From assembly GCA_030737835.1 (NCBI GenBank), contig CM060850.1, forward strand, positions 9,863,877 to 9,927,876: a stretch of 64,000 nucleotides of DNA. Direction: 5' to 3'. Source of the DNA: Acorus gramineus. Its lineage: Eukaryota > Streptophyta > Magnoliopsida > Acorales > Acoraceae. The position numbers were made by a program, and so were the translations under genes. Below, one piece after another: positions 45,231 through 57,548 of this stretch. Position 1 is the first letter of the stretch. Every line of letters starts with the position of its first letter. The notes below the pieces were generated by a model. The model saw nothing but the letters and a program-made list of their open reading frames with translations. It did not search any database and was not told the origin of the DNA.

Positions 45231-48200
45231 TTAGCATGTTGGGGGTTGTAGCTGCTTCAATCGTTGAACAACCTGCTTCATTGTAGGCCTGATCGAGAGA
45301 GAATCAACAGTGCACATAACAGACAAGTGAAGCGTCTCTATCAAGTCATCATGGGGGCCTGCATCCCACAGCCCCTCTGTGAAGAACTCACGAGCTCGTC
45401 CCTGCCGTAGAAGCATACAGGCCCACGCTACAATATTGAAACCATTTCCATATGGGGAGAATGATGGGTCCAATGCCTTCTTATCTGAAATCAATTCCAT
45501 AAGAACCACCCCATAACTATACACATCAGCCTTGTCGGAGACACGGCAAGTCATTGCATATTCAGGTGCAACGTAACCAAAAGTCCCTGCCACACCCGTT
45601 GTCGCATGTGTTTCGGAATTTCCCAAGAGACGAGCAAGTCCAAAATCTGACAGATAGGCATTAAAATCATTGTCCAACAAGATATTACTTGGCTTCACAT
45701 CCCGATGGAGAATCCGAGGGACACATCGGTCATGCAAATAAGCAAGTGCTTTAGCAACATCCAATGCTATCTTGTGGAGCATCCTCCAATCAATTGGCCT
45801 CTTTGACCTCTCCAGAATGAAGTTCTCCAAGTTGCCCCCAGGGAGGTAATTGTATATCAAGAACATCTCCATCTCGCTGAGGTGGTAACCAATAAGGGTG
45901 ACCAGGTTTGGATGTGTCCACCTTCCCAGAGTCTTGATTTCCGCATGGAACTGTTGAAGACCTTGGAACCTTCCAATAGAGAGCCTTTTGATGGCCACCA
46001 GTATGCCAGGGGAAACCTCGGCTTTGTAAGTTGCCCCAAATCCACCGCTTCCTATGCAATTACTGGCATTAAAGCTCCCCGTCGCTTGCACCACACCCTC
46101 ATAAGTGAGTGGCACACCAATATCAGTGAAAACCGTGACCTCTCTCCTCCCTGAATACCCATGAATTTCGGATCTTGGAGAACACTTTCTTGTATAGATG
46201 AAGATGACGATCAATGCAAGGAGAACTGAAACTATGGCGGCTGCAGAAGTTATAGAAGCAATCTCGATAGAATTGAAACCTCCTTTACCATTGCTTGTAT
46301 TGGGTGATGGGTTCTCCAAGGGAGAGGCAGCTGTGGCCATCAATGATCGCGATTGCAAGTGCGACAATGAGTTTGTCAGAGGAAACATGTGACAGGATTG
46401 GAGAAGTGGATTACCTTGAATGCTGCCGCATAACACTGGGTTAGAGTCCGATGGTATTGCCCCAGACAAGTTATTGAATGAGACATTAAAGACTGCCAGC
46501 CTAGTCGAGCTGAAAATCCCCAGTGGTATTCGACCTGAGAGTCTGTTCTGATCAAGGAGAAGTAATGAGAGATTCTTCAGATTTGCCAACTCTTTCGGGA
46601 TCTCTCCATAGAACGAATTCGAGGAGAGCTTCAAGCTCTCCAGAGAGGACAATTGACCAAACCACGAAGGGAAATTGCCACTCAAATTATTGTTGCTCAA
46701 ATAGAGATACTTCAAGCACTTCAAGTGAGCGAAACTCCCCGGAAGCCCCCCTTGCAACCTGTTCCCACTCAAATCGAGACCGACAAGAGAGTTCAAACGC
46801 CCAAAACTTTCTGCGACCTGCCCAACAATCTGATTCCCCGAAGCTTCAAAAACCAGTAGAGAACCACACAGTTCATCTACGTCCACCGGAATCCGCCCTG
46901 ACAATCTGTTGTCACTGACATTAACAACCAAACCTTTCAAGCCTCTACATTTTTTGAATACATAAGGGGACAGAGACCCGGAAAGATCATTCCCATCCAC
47001 CAAGAACGCATAGACGGTCCACCTCCCCAATCTCTCCGTGGCAATTGGCAATGATGGAACAGCACCCGTGAAATTATTCCTCCCAAAATCATGTATCACT
47101 GTGACGCCATCCACAGAGGCTCTGGCAAGGGTTCTCTGCACCGAAAACAAGGAGGCCAAAGCAGGCAATGGGGGGCATTTGCCGTCATGAACAACGAACC
47201 CCGGAATCCGTTCTGACAAGAGGTTCCCGCTGACGTCGAAGAATACCATGCACGGCACCTGGAGCGCCTCGTCGAGCGGACCCATCAGCTTATTCGAGCT
47301 CAAATTGAGGAAAAACAGGTTCTTGCAGCGACTGAAAGCCGTCGGAACTTTCCCGGAGAGGAGATTCCCTCCCAAATTCACCATCTCCAGGCTTTCACAG
47401 CTTCCCCAATTGGCCGGAATCTCCCCTTCCAAAGCCGCACGGGGAGCCCAGAGGATTCTGAGCTTCGGGAGGGAGGTAATCGCCTCGGAAATCCCACCCT
47501 GGAAGTAATTGTAATCATCAGACGCCCCAAAAGAGTCGGAGAGCACCAGAACAGAGAGCGCGGGGCAGTTCCCGAGCTCCGTTGGGACGAATCCGCTCAG
47601 GCTATTCCGGGAGATGTCGAGAATCTCGAGATTCTTTAAACGGCCGAGATTAGCCGGAACGATCCCATCCAACGAATTCGAGTGGAGCATCAAAGACCTT
47701 AGCTTTCCGCAGTTTTCGAGGCCACCTGGGATCCCGCCCGTCAAGGCGTTCCCTGAAAGATCGAGTTCCTCGAGATTCGAGCACTCCGGGCCGAGCACGA
47801 GCACCGGCCCCTTGAGGCGGTTCCGCGCGAGGTTCAGCACCCGGAGACTGTCCGAGCCGAGGGTCTTCGCCGCGGAGATCAAGTTCGCCTCGAGATCGAG
47901 GACCTCTAGCGACTCCAACCGCCAGATCTCGTCGGGGACGGCCCCGGTGAAGCCGTTGAAGGGCAAAGACAGGATCTTGAGCCTGGTGAGCCGACCGATC
48001 GACGGCGGGAGCCTCCCCGACAGTCCCTGGGAGCTCCCAGTGCACGTCCTCCGGAGCCCGACGAATCGGTCGGGGGAGGTGGAGATTCCGCCGGCGCATC
48101 CGGTGATGTTGATGGACGAAACCCTAAAGTCCGAATCGCAGCCAACGCCGGGCCAGGCGCACGGACCCGGTCCGGCGTGGTCCCATCCGGAGATGAGCCC

Positions 48201-48365
48201 AGTCGGGTCGGAGACCGAGGCCTTGAAGTCCAACAACGCCTCCTTTTCAAAATCGACGGCCCGAACACATACGAAGAGGTCCAACACGACGAGACAGACA
48301 ATTAGGGTTCCGAAGAAGGTCCTCCTCCACCGCCGCCGCTCCGCCTCCGCTAACAGTCCACGCAT
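45231..48365 (-). CDS. RPK2: LRR receptor-like Ser/Thr kinase RPK2 (TOADSTOOL2)
   Basis: An intact single-exon 1,044-residue receptor kinase of the plasma membrane. Signal peptide at about 14-36 ([20 protein letters not shown]); LRR N-cap ([19 protein letters not shown]...CAWPGVGCD); about 20 LRRs split by an island near 395-440; a membrane span at about 697-720 ([19 protein letters not shown]); kinase domain with [11 protein letters not shown] loop, VAIK lysine at 793, [11 protein letters not shown] at 887, DFG at 907, and the RPK2-typical C-terminus [20 protein letters not shown] ...RRLKQLQPP-like end ([13 protein letters not shown]). RPK2 acts in anther, meristem and embryo patterning and in CLV3/CLE perception. 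All catalytic residues are present. The N-terminal half is GC-rich. About 100 residues shorter than Arabidopsis RPK2, mostly in the LRR region. Confidence 0.93.
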   Translation of the reverse strand: MRGLLAEAERRRWRRTFFGTLIVCLVVLDLFVCVRAVDFEKEALLDFKASVSDPTGLISGWDHAGPGPCAWPGVGCDSDFRVSSINITGCAGGISTSPDRFVGLRRTCTGSSQGLSGRLPPSIGRLTRLKILSLPFNGFTGAVPDEIWRLESLEVLDLEANLISAAKTLGSDSLRVLNLARNRLKGPVLVLGPECSNLEELDLSGNALTGGIPGGLENCGKLRSLMLHSNSLDGIVPANLGRLKNLEILDISRNSLSGFVPTELGNCPALSVLVLSDSFGASDDYNYFQGGISEAITSLPKLRILWAPRAALEGEIPANWGSCESLEMVNLGGNLLSGKVPTAFSRCKNLFFLNLSSNKLMGPLDEALQVPCMVFFDVSGNLLSERIPGFVVHDGKCPPLPALASLFSVQRTLARASVDGVTVIHDFGRNNFTGAVPSLPIATERLGRWTVYAFLVDGNDLSGSLSPYVFKKCRGLKGLVVNVSDNRLSGRIPVDVDELCGSLLVFEASGNQIVGQVAESFGRLNSLVGLDLSGNRLQGGLPGSFAHLKCLKYLYLSNNNLSGNFPSWFGQLSSLESLKLSSNSFYGEIPKELANLKNLSLLLLDQNRLSGRIPLGIFSSTRLAVFNVSFNNLSGAIPSDSNPVLCGSIQGNPLLQSCHMFPLTNSLSHLQSRSLMATAASPLENPSPNTSNGKGGFNSIEIASITSAAAIVSVLLALIVIFIYTRKCSPRSEIHGYSGRREVTVFTDIGVPLTYEGVVQATGSFNASNCIGSGGFGATYKAEVSPGILVAIKRLSIGRFQGLQQFHAEIKTLGRWTHPNLVTLIGYHLSEMEMFLIYNYLPGGNLENFILERSKRPIDWRMLHKIALDVAKALAYLHDRCVPRILHRDVKPSNILLDNDFNAYLSDFGLARLLGNSETHATTGVAGTFGYVAPEYAMTCRVSDKADVYSYGVVLMELISDKKALDPSFSPYGNGFNIVAWACMLLRQGRAREFFTEGLWDAGPHDDLIETLHLSVMCTVDSLSIRPTMKQVVQRLKQLQPPTC

Positions 48366-49088
48366 CGTCTCCGCTTCAGATTTTAAAAACCCTAACCCTA
48401 ATTTTCCCGATCGGCAAAACTAAAAACCGCGTTTTTTTATTTCTTTCTCGATTTTCTTCTTCACTACTGCAGCTACCACTGCTTCGACTTTTTTGGTTCG
48501 TGGTCACGTGTTTCGGCGGGAACGCTTTGTTTCAAATTGTTTCCGTGAATAAGACGAGAAAGGCGAAGCTTCCGATGCGCTTTTTGTCCGTTGGGCATGT
48601 TAAAGTTAGAGAGTTCCGCCTTAATGTTTGCCGAGACAGTGTGGGGCCGAGGAGGAAGGACTACAGGGGGACGTGGGGACCACCAGAAGAGTCAATCAAC
48701 GCATCAGATGGTCAACGAGGCGGCTGGGTTCGGTGGACTATTCCGAGTTCATTAAAAAAAACGCGAAATTGAAAAGATTCCTGGATAGTGGTGTAAACGT
48801 GGCAGATTCTGAGCCATCCACGTAAGCTTTTCGAGTGGGAGCCCGATTGGGCTCACATGAACGTGCGATTCGAATTGAGCCCAACCAGCTTCGCCCGATC
48901 CGATCAAGAATCGGAGCGAGCCACCGGTCCACGGGCTAGCCCGGCCCGACTTGAAAACCAAAAGTGTGATTTTTTTTCTTTTCTTGTCATGAAGATAGAT
49001 GTTTGCTATCCGATTTTATTATTGAATTCGATTTACAAGCTCTGAAAGAAGTGAGATGTGGTGAGTGGTTGAATATCTGTTCAGTAGT
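48366..49088. other. RPK2 upstream region
   Basis: Probable RPK2 5' UTR and promoter (CCCTAA-type leader on the minus strand just before the ATG). A G+C-rich patch at 48790-48960 has GGGCTC/GAGCCC and GGCCC motifs and may be a small repeat. No gene seen. Confidence 0.4.
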
Positions 49089-49285
49089 CCGTTTTGCAAC
49101 CTCATTCATTATGATAACATAGTATATACTACGCTATAACGTATTTAATTATATCATAGTGTTCACTATGACGTAAAATTTTTTATCATTTTTTTAATAT
49201 AAAAAATATACATTAATATATCTCAGTATATATTTCATTTCATATAACTGTTGCATGTACTTCAATAAGAGAGTGTATGATTTAA
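49089..49285 (+). repeat. AT-rich dispersed repeat copy
   Basis: About 195 bp that aligns along its whole length with the inverse of 63020-63180 and with the parts at 16108-17045: GTCCGTTTTGCA...CATTATGATAACATAGTATATACT, an ATATAAAAAATATACATTAATAT centre, and GAGTGTATGATTT at the end. Non-coding. Confidence 0.65.
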
Positions 49286-50176
49286 AAAAAAACAGTGTGA
49301 ACTACAATAGAGGCCGCACAGTGGGCTGGAACATCATTTTCCTTGTATTTATGAATGTTGTTACTCTCGGTCTATTTTACATATCTATGGGTGTTGTTGC
49401 ACTCAATGTTTCTTACAGTGTAAAATACAGTCTCATATATCTCGTTACAAATCCGGTTAAACATATGCCTCGTTAGACAATGTATGTACATTGTTTAATT
49501 TTTTCTTACGCTTACTAAAAATGAGTTCATTCAATTCGAAATAAATCGATATACATTTTTTATCAAAATATATACATTATTAGATGATCTTTGCTATTTA
49601 AAAAAAAATGAAAACATGTGTAGTATGAGTTTTGATTGATAAAAATAACTGAATTTAACATTTTTTCAATACATTTTATAACTGAGTTAGTACTATTAAT
49701 TGGAGTACATATTTTATTTTTTTACAAAAATAAATATCTCATTATATAAGGTATAATATTTTAAAAATAAAAATAAAAAAGAGTTTAAACTGCATTTAAA
49801 CTGCTCTCTTTTCCTATTTTCTTCTTTAGCTATGTTTAATTGCTTTATTATGTTATTTTGGACTTTGTAACTCACTGTTTTCTTTATATAATCGAAATAG
49901 CACTCGTCAACCATTACTGATAACCCCCAAGAATATTACATGGCTTTTGACAAAAAAATAAACTGTATTTCAATAAATTTGACTCCTGTTATTTTTAATA
50001 CTTTTCTAATTTATCATAGATTAGAATCAATTATACTAGGTTAGGTGTGGTACACGCTAAAGCCCCATTTAACAACTCGTTTTGAGTTGCTTTTAGTTTT
50101 TAAATAAGCTAAAAGCTGCATGATTAATTAAACAGTACCAAACAAATCTGCTTAATTAAAAAGCTGCATGATGATT

Positions 50177-50213
<37 letters not shown>

Positions 50214-51481
50214 GTGTTTATTCCAACAAAAGCAGCTTCTGTTATCAGCAACAAACATGATTCCTTGATTAATTAAAAAGTAACTCTCATGATTATATCA
50301 TAAAAATCATGTATAAAACTCAAAACTATTTTTTAAACTGTGTTTTCAAAAGCATCCAATGGAAACCAAAGACTACTATTGAAATGATGTGTGTATCCCT
50401 TTCTCAATTTATATAATTTGTTTGTGCAAATGAGTACATTCAATTAATTAAAATAATATATAATAATGTTCATATAAAAGCAACGAGATATACCTTTCAA
50501 AAAAAAATAACTAAAACTGCTTGTGAAAATATCCCCAAAAAAATGGTTTTTTTGTCTCAAGAACACAATACAAAAAAATGAACTTAAATTTTTTAAATTT
50601 TGAAGCAATTGATGAAGAAAACTTGGTTGCATGCACCAACATTCTGTAACCATGCCGAATTGAATTCTGGATGTTCTCAATCAATGTATTCTTCAAATTC
50701 TAAGACTCAAAATTAATAATTAAATAAGGATTTTGTTAAAGAGGTCCCTTATATAGAGCACTCGTTAAGGGACATTGATTATCTTTATTTTTTTATACTA
50801 TTCATAAAATACTTGTTTTTTCAACTAAATATTAAAGTGATTTAATATTTTTATAAACTCAAAACTACCCTCCTAATAACGTATAAAAATATTATAAAAA
50901 TCTATTTTTAAATTAATTAAAAATATAAAAATATGATGAAGGGAATTCTAAAATACAATGATTATAAAATTTCATACATGTATTTGCAGATAATAACATA
51001 ATATTAAAATTATCATAAATTTAAAGAAGGGTAATATAATTTATAACTTATTTTGGGAGGGATAATTTGGATATACAAAAAATAATAAATCACTTTTAAT
51101 TTGTCGTGCTATTGTATTAATTGTGGAGCTAAGTATTTGTGAATAATTTCTAAAAATAAAAGTGATATATGAGCCTTAATCAGTGCCCTCAGTACAATTG
51201 GTAACAAAACCCTGAAAAAATCTAAAAAAGAAAAAAACTCTACGAGATACATTTTAATAGCAAAGATTTGTCTCAGTTACTTATATTTACAAGTAAAAGA
51301 TATTGAGTATCCTCAAGAATTTGAAATTAATTAAATTTGTTTATATTAAGAAAGAGCTAGAGTTTTCAAAGCACCAAATCTTCAACAATTAACACCCACC
51401 TTTTGAGAATTTATAAAGGAGACGAAATTAACATGAGTGATGTATGGTGGAGGAAAGGCTTCATTGTGAGATCTTGTTTTC
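49286..51481. other. intergenic DNA
   Basis: Very AT-rich, no gene. A second AT-rich repeat signature (GTTGTTgCACtcaaTGTTTC...CAGTCTCATATATCTCG) lies near 49392 and has relatives near 16546 and 55690. A TA microsatellite of about 14 units is at 50180-50208. Confidence 0.4.
50180..50208. repeat. TA microsatellite
   Basis: About 14 TA units in AT-rich intergenic DNA. Confidence 0.9.
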
Positions 51482-54400
51482 ATGGGGCCAATGCTGGTTT
51501 TTCTATTACATATACTTCTTTTGAGCATAAAAGTGCATGGAGAAAGCTTATCCAATGAAGAATTCAGCAATCTTGCAGTGAAGACCATCCATGTAAGATA
51601 AATCTCTATTTTCTTTTTCTTTTTCTTTTTCAAGTTAATTTGAGTACTGATTTTTGTAGTGATACATGTTTCTTCTTGATAGAATGACAATTTCACCAGT
51701 AAGATTTGGACTGGTCAGTTTGGTGATTAGGTTTAGAAAAAAAATTTACTTATGTTTTTTTTTCCCGACACATCTAGAAATTGTCATTATATTTATCTAG
51801 GTACTCTAGTAGAAGAAAGACGAGAAAGATTACCAATTTGACTGATTTTAGTGATCTTTTTGCTTCATTTTTTCATGGTGAATTTGTTTATAGTTTGTTG
51901 AATTTTGAAGAGTATGGACATGATTGATAATATGAGTTCATTTTGCGTGCTTACAGAGTAATGGACGTATTTTTTATTGCGTTGATATCAACAAGCAGCC
52001 AAGTTTACGCCATCCTGCGCTTCAGAATCACACAATTCAGATTTATTTTCTTCTTATTATGTCCCCTTGAGATTTGTTTTAGTTTTCTTTCCTCATTAAC
52101 TTCTTGCAAATGTTAGCATTGGATTATAAGAAGTTTTAAATTTGTAAAATCAAAATTTGTGAGTATACATTGCAAAATATCCCTAACAGGGATTTTTTTT
52201 TTTTTTTTTGGTGAGAATATGTGTATATATTAAAGATAGGATTTAAATCTACGACCTCATGATTGAAACGCAGTGACTTAGATATTATTTATGGTAGTTA
52301 TATATTTTTTACTTTATGGTTAAATCTTCTCTTATCAGATCAGCATGAGTAATCTTCAATGTATTGACTATTAATATCAGGATTAATTGTTTTTGAGTCT
52401 CCTATTATGTGTGACTTGATTAGCTACAAAATGTCATAATTTGTCACAGATGGCTCCCAGCTTATACCTCAAAAAATTTATGTATGAAACATCATCACCA
52501 TCATCACCACATATATTGTATTCAAATATTGGATCTGATGATGAGGAATGCCCACCAAATACAGTACCTGTTGAAAGAACAAAAAAGAAGGATCCAATGA
52601 ATGTGAGTCGAGGTGTTCGGTCTATGTACAATCCATCCCTCGATGAGAATACTTATGTAAGTATAATCAGTATTCTCTTCAATATGGATTCCATTTTCTA
52701 ACCACCATTGTTTGGAGCGCGACATATCTGTATCCAGAAATAGACTTGTATCTGAAATACAAAGCTATCAGGGTCTTTTCTGTTTTTTTAGTAGATAAAT
52801 GTTGAGGCTATTCTTGTCAATCTTGAGCTACAGGTCCAAACCCCTGAAAAGTTTTTGTTTGATTACATTTTGTTTCCTTAATTTTGTCATCATTTATACA
52901 TTTATTCAATTTGGATGTTTTATTGTATCATTCATAAAGCTAACCCATATCGTTGTCACATTCACACCTAACACAAAATATTTGACATGTATTTATCATA
53001 CTAATGATACATACATGGGAAACCATTTTTTTTTTATTCCAATCTCTACTGAGGTCTATTCTCCTCCTCACCTATATGCCCCAAACTGGTGGTTAGAATT
53101 TGGAATAACCCTCATGAATTCTGCCTTCAACTGATATATGTGCCTAATTTAATTATGTTTCTTTATGTAGTATGCTGCCTATACAGGTCATATAGGAATA
53201 TATCATGGATTAATAGCTACACTTAATGTCTATGGTGTAAGCAATATTTCAAGTAATCAAAGAAGTGGGGCAATGGTTGAACTTTATTTTAGTTACCCTG
53301 ACTACATCAATTGGGTTAATGTTGGCTGGGAGGTAAGTTTTCTTTCCTCTTCTTCAATTTTATTTATTTATTTATTTTAAGTGTGTATGCAACCGTGCCC
53401 ATATCATGTCATCTACTAGAATAATTTGACATGGTTGAGGAAGGCCCTATTTGAAAACAAATTTCAAAAAAGAACTTTTCCTGAACTGGTTTTTTCATTA
53501 AAAAAATAATTATACTACTGATTTTTAACACATGAAAACAAAATATGAAAATAAAGGCTAGCTAAAGTTTTAAAAACTCGTTTGAAACTGATTATCTGAG
53601 TAGATTCATAATTTGGTTTCAAATGTGGTCGACAAATCGAGGAATGGTCAAAGCAAATTTAAAAATAAAAATTCAGATTGAACAACAATGACACCATTTT
53701 ATTATCAAAGTTTGTAAAATTTGGAATGGGAAAACAAAAGGAATTCTTGCATAAAGAGAGTGAGTATAGCAATTGCTCTGTAATATTTAGGTGCAATAGA
53801 CTTGCCTTTGAAGAGGCTGAGGACCTGAACCAATAAAGAAAAATAGGAACATATGTTGAGATAGTTCATGACCTTTTTTTTTTTTTTTGCTTGATGTATG
53901 AACATGATTGAGTAAAACTCCCCTAGTATATGAAATCTTTATTCCTAAAATCAAAGAAGAAACACAATTTCCTTAGCTTGAATTATCAATTAATTTGGTC
54001 TTAAATATTTACAAATATGTATCTATTAAGTTTTAAATTTAGGGTTTTTTTATTTTTAAGTCCTCATAAACTATATGATTTAGTGATCAATCCCTCACTT
54101 TTCCATATTACAATTTAAGTCTAGATTTAAATGATATGTTTATGTTAGAATATAATGAGAATCCTTGTATCCCACTTAGGGTTCAATCCCTTTATATACA
54201 AGTATACAGGAGTAACACATGTAATACGCTACACATATAATCTAACAGTTCATTTTTAGTCCCTCACAGGGACTAATAAGAAAATAAAACAATTTAGTGA
54301 TAGGTCCCTCCCAGGGACTAATAAAGAAACATACCCTTTAAATCTAGAAACTTAAACTATCATACAAAGAAGTAATGGATCGATCACTAAATCATATACC

Positions 54401-56271
54401 TTATAGGAGCTAAAATATAAAAACCCCTTAAATTTATTGTTAAAAGTGCAAATTGACAACAATTTATTGGATGGGATCTTTTTATTAAAAAGAAAGAGAG
54501 GTAACAAATTTATAGGTGAAATCCTAATGAGATAGCCAATATAAATTTTAGAAGCTGTCCCAGTTTTCATAAATTAAGGTCCACTAATAGAAAATAAACT
54601 ATGGTTCACTACTAATATGATATTAACATGTTAAAAATCATTATCTACTCTTTTAATAACAAAGATTTTACAAAACCTACACTTAGAAAGAACACAAAGG
54701 AAACAACTAACTTGGATTATTAATTTACATAAAAAAAACAAACCATTGCTGCATAACCAATGTTTTCCTTGTTTTTATCAAGTAATGATGTTCTTTCTTA
54801 GAAAGGTATTAATATCATTCCATTATTAACTTATGAATTTACTTATGATGATGCATTCATTCTTGGCTACTTAATTTTTGTTATATTATTATTTAGCATA
54901 TCTGACTACTCAAATAATTGACAGGTAGATCCAGTCTACTATGGTGACACTAAACCACGGATATTCATCTATTGGACAGTAGGAAACAAAATCTCTTATA
55001 TTCACTTCAACTTAATTTTTCTTTTCAAATGTCATCATCATATGATCTCTTATATATGATTTTTTTTGTAAAAAAAAATAAAATTTGCAGGCTGATCGCG
55101 GTAAAATAGGAGGTTGCAGGAACTTTGATTGCCCAGGTTTTGTACAAACCAGTCGAGAACGTATTATTGGTGAAATTATACCTCAAGTATCAACTTATGA
55201 TGGACCACAATATGCTTTTAAAGTATCTATATTGAGGGTACGTAATATAATTTTAAGAATATATAGCTTATGTCAGACATAAAATAGTTACACAAGAATA
55301 TTTCATCAGTTTGGATCATTTTTATTTTTTGGGTTTAGTTTATTAGAATAGTTATGATTTTGAATGCCTAAGGGGGAATAAATTATGCATAATATTCCCA
55401 TGACTAAAATTAGTCTAAAATTAAATTCTTGAGATTTGAGATCCCCTATTGAACATAAAAAAAAAAAAATTCCATTGAACACTATTTATTTACTTTTATA
55501 ATCAAATATACACTTAATAAGGGATAAATGTGATATAACAAGTTTGATTTTCAGTTTTTAAAACATGATCAAATGTAATTTACTAAAAACCATTTTTTTC
55601 ATATCTTACTGAAAAACATTGTTTTTTTCTTCAAAATACATTAGAAGCTTGAATTTAAACATATAAATATGTTTGATTCAGCTGCTAAAACGTTGTTACA
55701 CACTGTTTCAATCTTATTTTCAATCCCATATATATCGTTATATATCTCATTATGAATTTTTCACATTTTCTTTAAATGAGTCTAACAATTCATCTTTCAT
55801 AAAAACAAATATATGCATGCTTTTTTTTAAAAAATCAAAACGTGCACAGATTGAAAATGAAAATTCAAACTAAAAATGAATTGTTGAAATTTATCGGTAC
55901 AGGATCCTGCAACGAAAAATTGGATGCTGACTGTGGGCAAAATAACTTTGGGATATTGGTCGCCGTTGTTGTTTCATGATTCAGATAACTACGCATTTGG
56001 AATGTCGTGGGGGGGTTTCGTAGTGTCTCCTCCAGAGCATGCTCCTCCAATGGGAAGTGGTCATTTTCCGACAGAAGGGATGGGCAAAGCCTGTTTTTTT
56101 AGCAATCTATTGTATGTCGACGGCAAAGATGATCCGAGCGAATTCGCTGAGACTAGCTTTTCTGTTGTGGAAAACAAGCCTGTAAACTACAAAGCTGGGA
56201 GACTATTCTGGTCTGGAAGGGATTTGGGATCCATGTTTTATTTCGGGGGACCTGCAGGCCGAGTAAATTGA
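51482..56271 (+). CDS. neprosin-domain (DUF239) secreted protein
   Basis: Seven exons: 51482-51592, 51957-52040, 52450-52656, 53171-53332, 54925-54978, 55091-55237, 55903-56271; all phase 0, 377 residues. Exon 1 gives a signal peptide (MGPMLVFLLHILLLSIKVHG). Exon 2-3 match the neprosin activation peptide (YCVDINKQPSLRHPALQNHT IQ). Exons 4-7 form the neprosin domain: YTGHIGIYHGLIATLNVYG, VDPVYYGDTKPRIFIYWT, GGCRNFDCPGFVQTSRERI, PMGSGHFPTEGMGKACFF, and FYFGGPAGR near the end. Neprosins are extracellular glutamic prolyl endopeptidases, first known from pitcher-plant fluid. Odd points: exon 2 ends CAG|ATTTAT with no GT donor, and the two motifs that I recall as carrying the catalytic Glu read NVGWE and WGGFV here. 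So it may be a non-catalytic homologue, a damaged gene, or begin at the Met of exon 3. Confidence 0.85.
54042..54427. mobile_element. Mutator-like foldback MITE in neprosin intron 4 (TTAAATTTA target)
   Basis: A 386-bp element with ends GGGTTTTTTTATTTTTAAGTCC and the complement of GCTAAAATATAAAAACCCC, flanked by a perfect 9-bp duplication TTAAATTTA (54033-54041, 54428-54436). The interior AAACTATATGATTTAGTGATCAATCCCTC block and its inverse match the element at 27433, so they are one family. A small solo LTR is inserted inside it. Confidence 0.85.
54143..54247. mobile_element. tiny solo LTR (TRIM-like) nested in the MITE
   Basis: A 105-bp segment starting TGTTAGA and ending TCTAACA (inverted termini), flanked by near-identical 5-bp repeats GTTTA and GTTCA. 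It has a TATATA stretch. The size and ends suggest a solo LTR of a small LTR element, younger than the MITE it interrupts. No internal region. Confidence 0.6.
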
Positions 56272-57548
56272 TTGATGCATGCATGTGTTGCTAATGTTTA
56301 TTAGAGTTTTGTGTTTCTTGTCTTGTGAGTTTTATTTGTGTGATCAAATAAATCTAGAAAATATGCTTCCTGTTCATGATTTTGTATTTTTTTTTTTGGT
56401 TGATTTTCCCAATTTTGTTTGATGAGACACTAGGCCGGCCAACTATATATATTGCACACGAGCATACAATTTATTTTTTGAGAAATGTGGGCATAGATAT
56501 TCGGATATGTCTGAGAAGTATCTATTCAGATATATATGTTCCGTACGTGTTATGTTTTAAGACGTGTGACTCATTGTGTTAAAGTGAAGCGAGACCGGTA
56601 ATTAGGTTTGTTCAATGACACTTAATCGTACAAAATATATAAGATGTCTTTTGCAGTTAATTCTTACACTTTAATATGCATTTTACAAAATTGAGGATGA
56701 TGAAAAACCAAGCCATATTTATAAAAAAAAAATGATTTATATTCCATGTATGAACTTAGCTCCATGCATTTATGTGGGCTTGAAATTTGGTGATTTTTTT
56801 TTTTTTTGGTAAGATTGGTGGTTTCAACCTGAAGTTTGGGGGATTCATGTGTGGATTCCACTTGAAGTATGTATTCCTACAAATACCAAACGTGAATTGC
56901 AAATGTACAAAAATTATTAATTAAGCAAACATGCACCATGTGTGACATGCAATGCACACATATACAGCAGGCTGTCCAACTTCCTTTTCTTTATTCCATA
57001 AGAAGCTGCCTTCATTGAAGAATCACCACAAAATTAAACAAGTATCTTCAGTGATTCAGGAACACTAAAGCCTAATATCTTCAGGGATTTATTTATTTAT
57101 TTATTTGGGGGGGGGGGGGGGGGGTTTGGAGAAAAATTATTTAAAATATAAAAGAAAATTTTTAAATATGCATTGTGGAAACTATATAAATTAAAATTAA
57201 TTTCCATTATGTATAATTATAAGTCTTAGTAACTTTTTAACTTATAACAATAGGTCCCTAGATACCAACACCTATTATGTTAGGGTCCCTCTAACTAACA
57301 GAACTGTAAATGACCATTTACTTTTCCTATTCTACCATTTCATTCTCTATGTACACCGTTATACAGGAAATGTATGTACATTGTTACTCGCATATTTAAA
57401 AAGATACAGTACACTGTTATACCATCTTGGTGCATTGTTATCATTCTGTGGATCCGGGAGGGAGAAGCAATGGATCTAGGAGATTATGATGGAGTGAGAA
57501 GCAATTGAATCGTGATGGATGAAAAATGACTCTTTGTTGTAATGGATT
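56272..57548. other. neprosin 3' flank and intergenic DNA
   Basis: Probable 3' UTR first (AATAAATC at about 56347), then AT-rich sequence with no gene. Includes a TTTA run joined to 18 consecutive G (57107-57124). Confidence 0.45.
57107..57124 (+). repeat. G18 homopolymer after a TTTA run
   Basis: Eighteen consecutive G directly after (TTTA)n. Such a tract can form G-quadruplex structures and is prone to sequencing error, so the exact length is uncertain. Confidence 0.85.

Noticed and set aside
47614-48423. 269-codon plus-strand frame opposite RPK2, and other long antisense frames there
   Set aside because: Shadows of the GC-rich LRR coding sequence; no domain and no start context.
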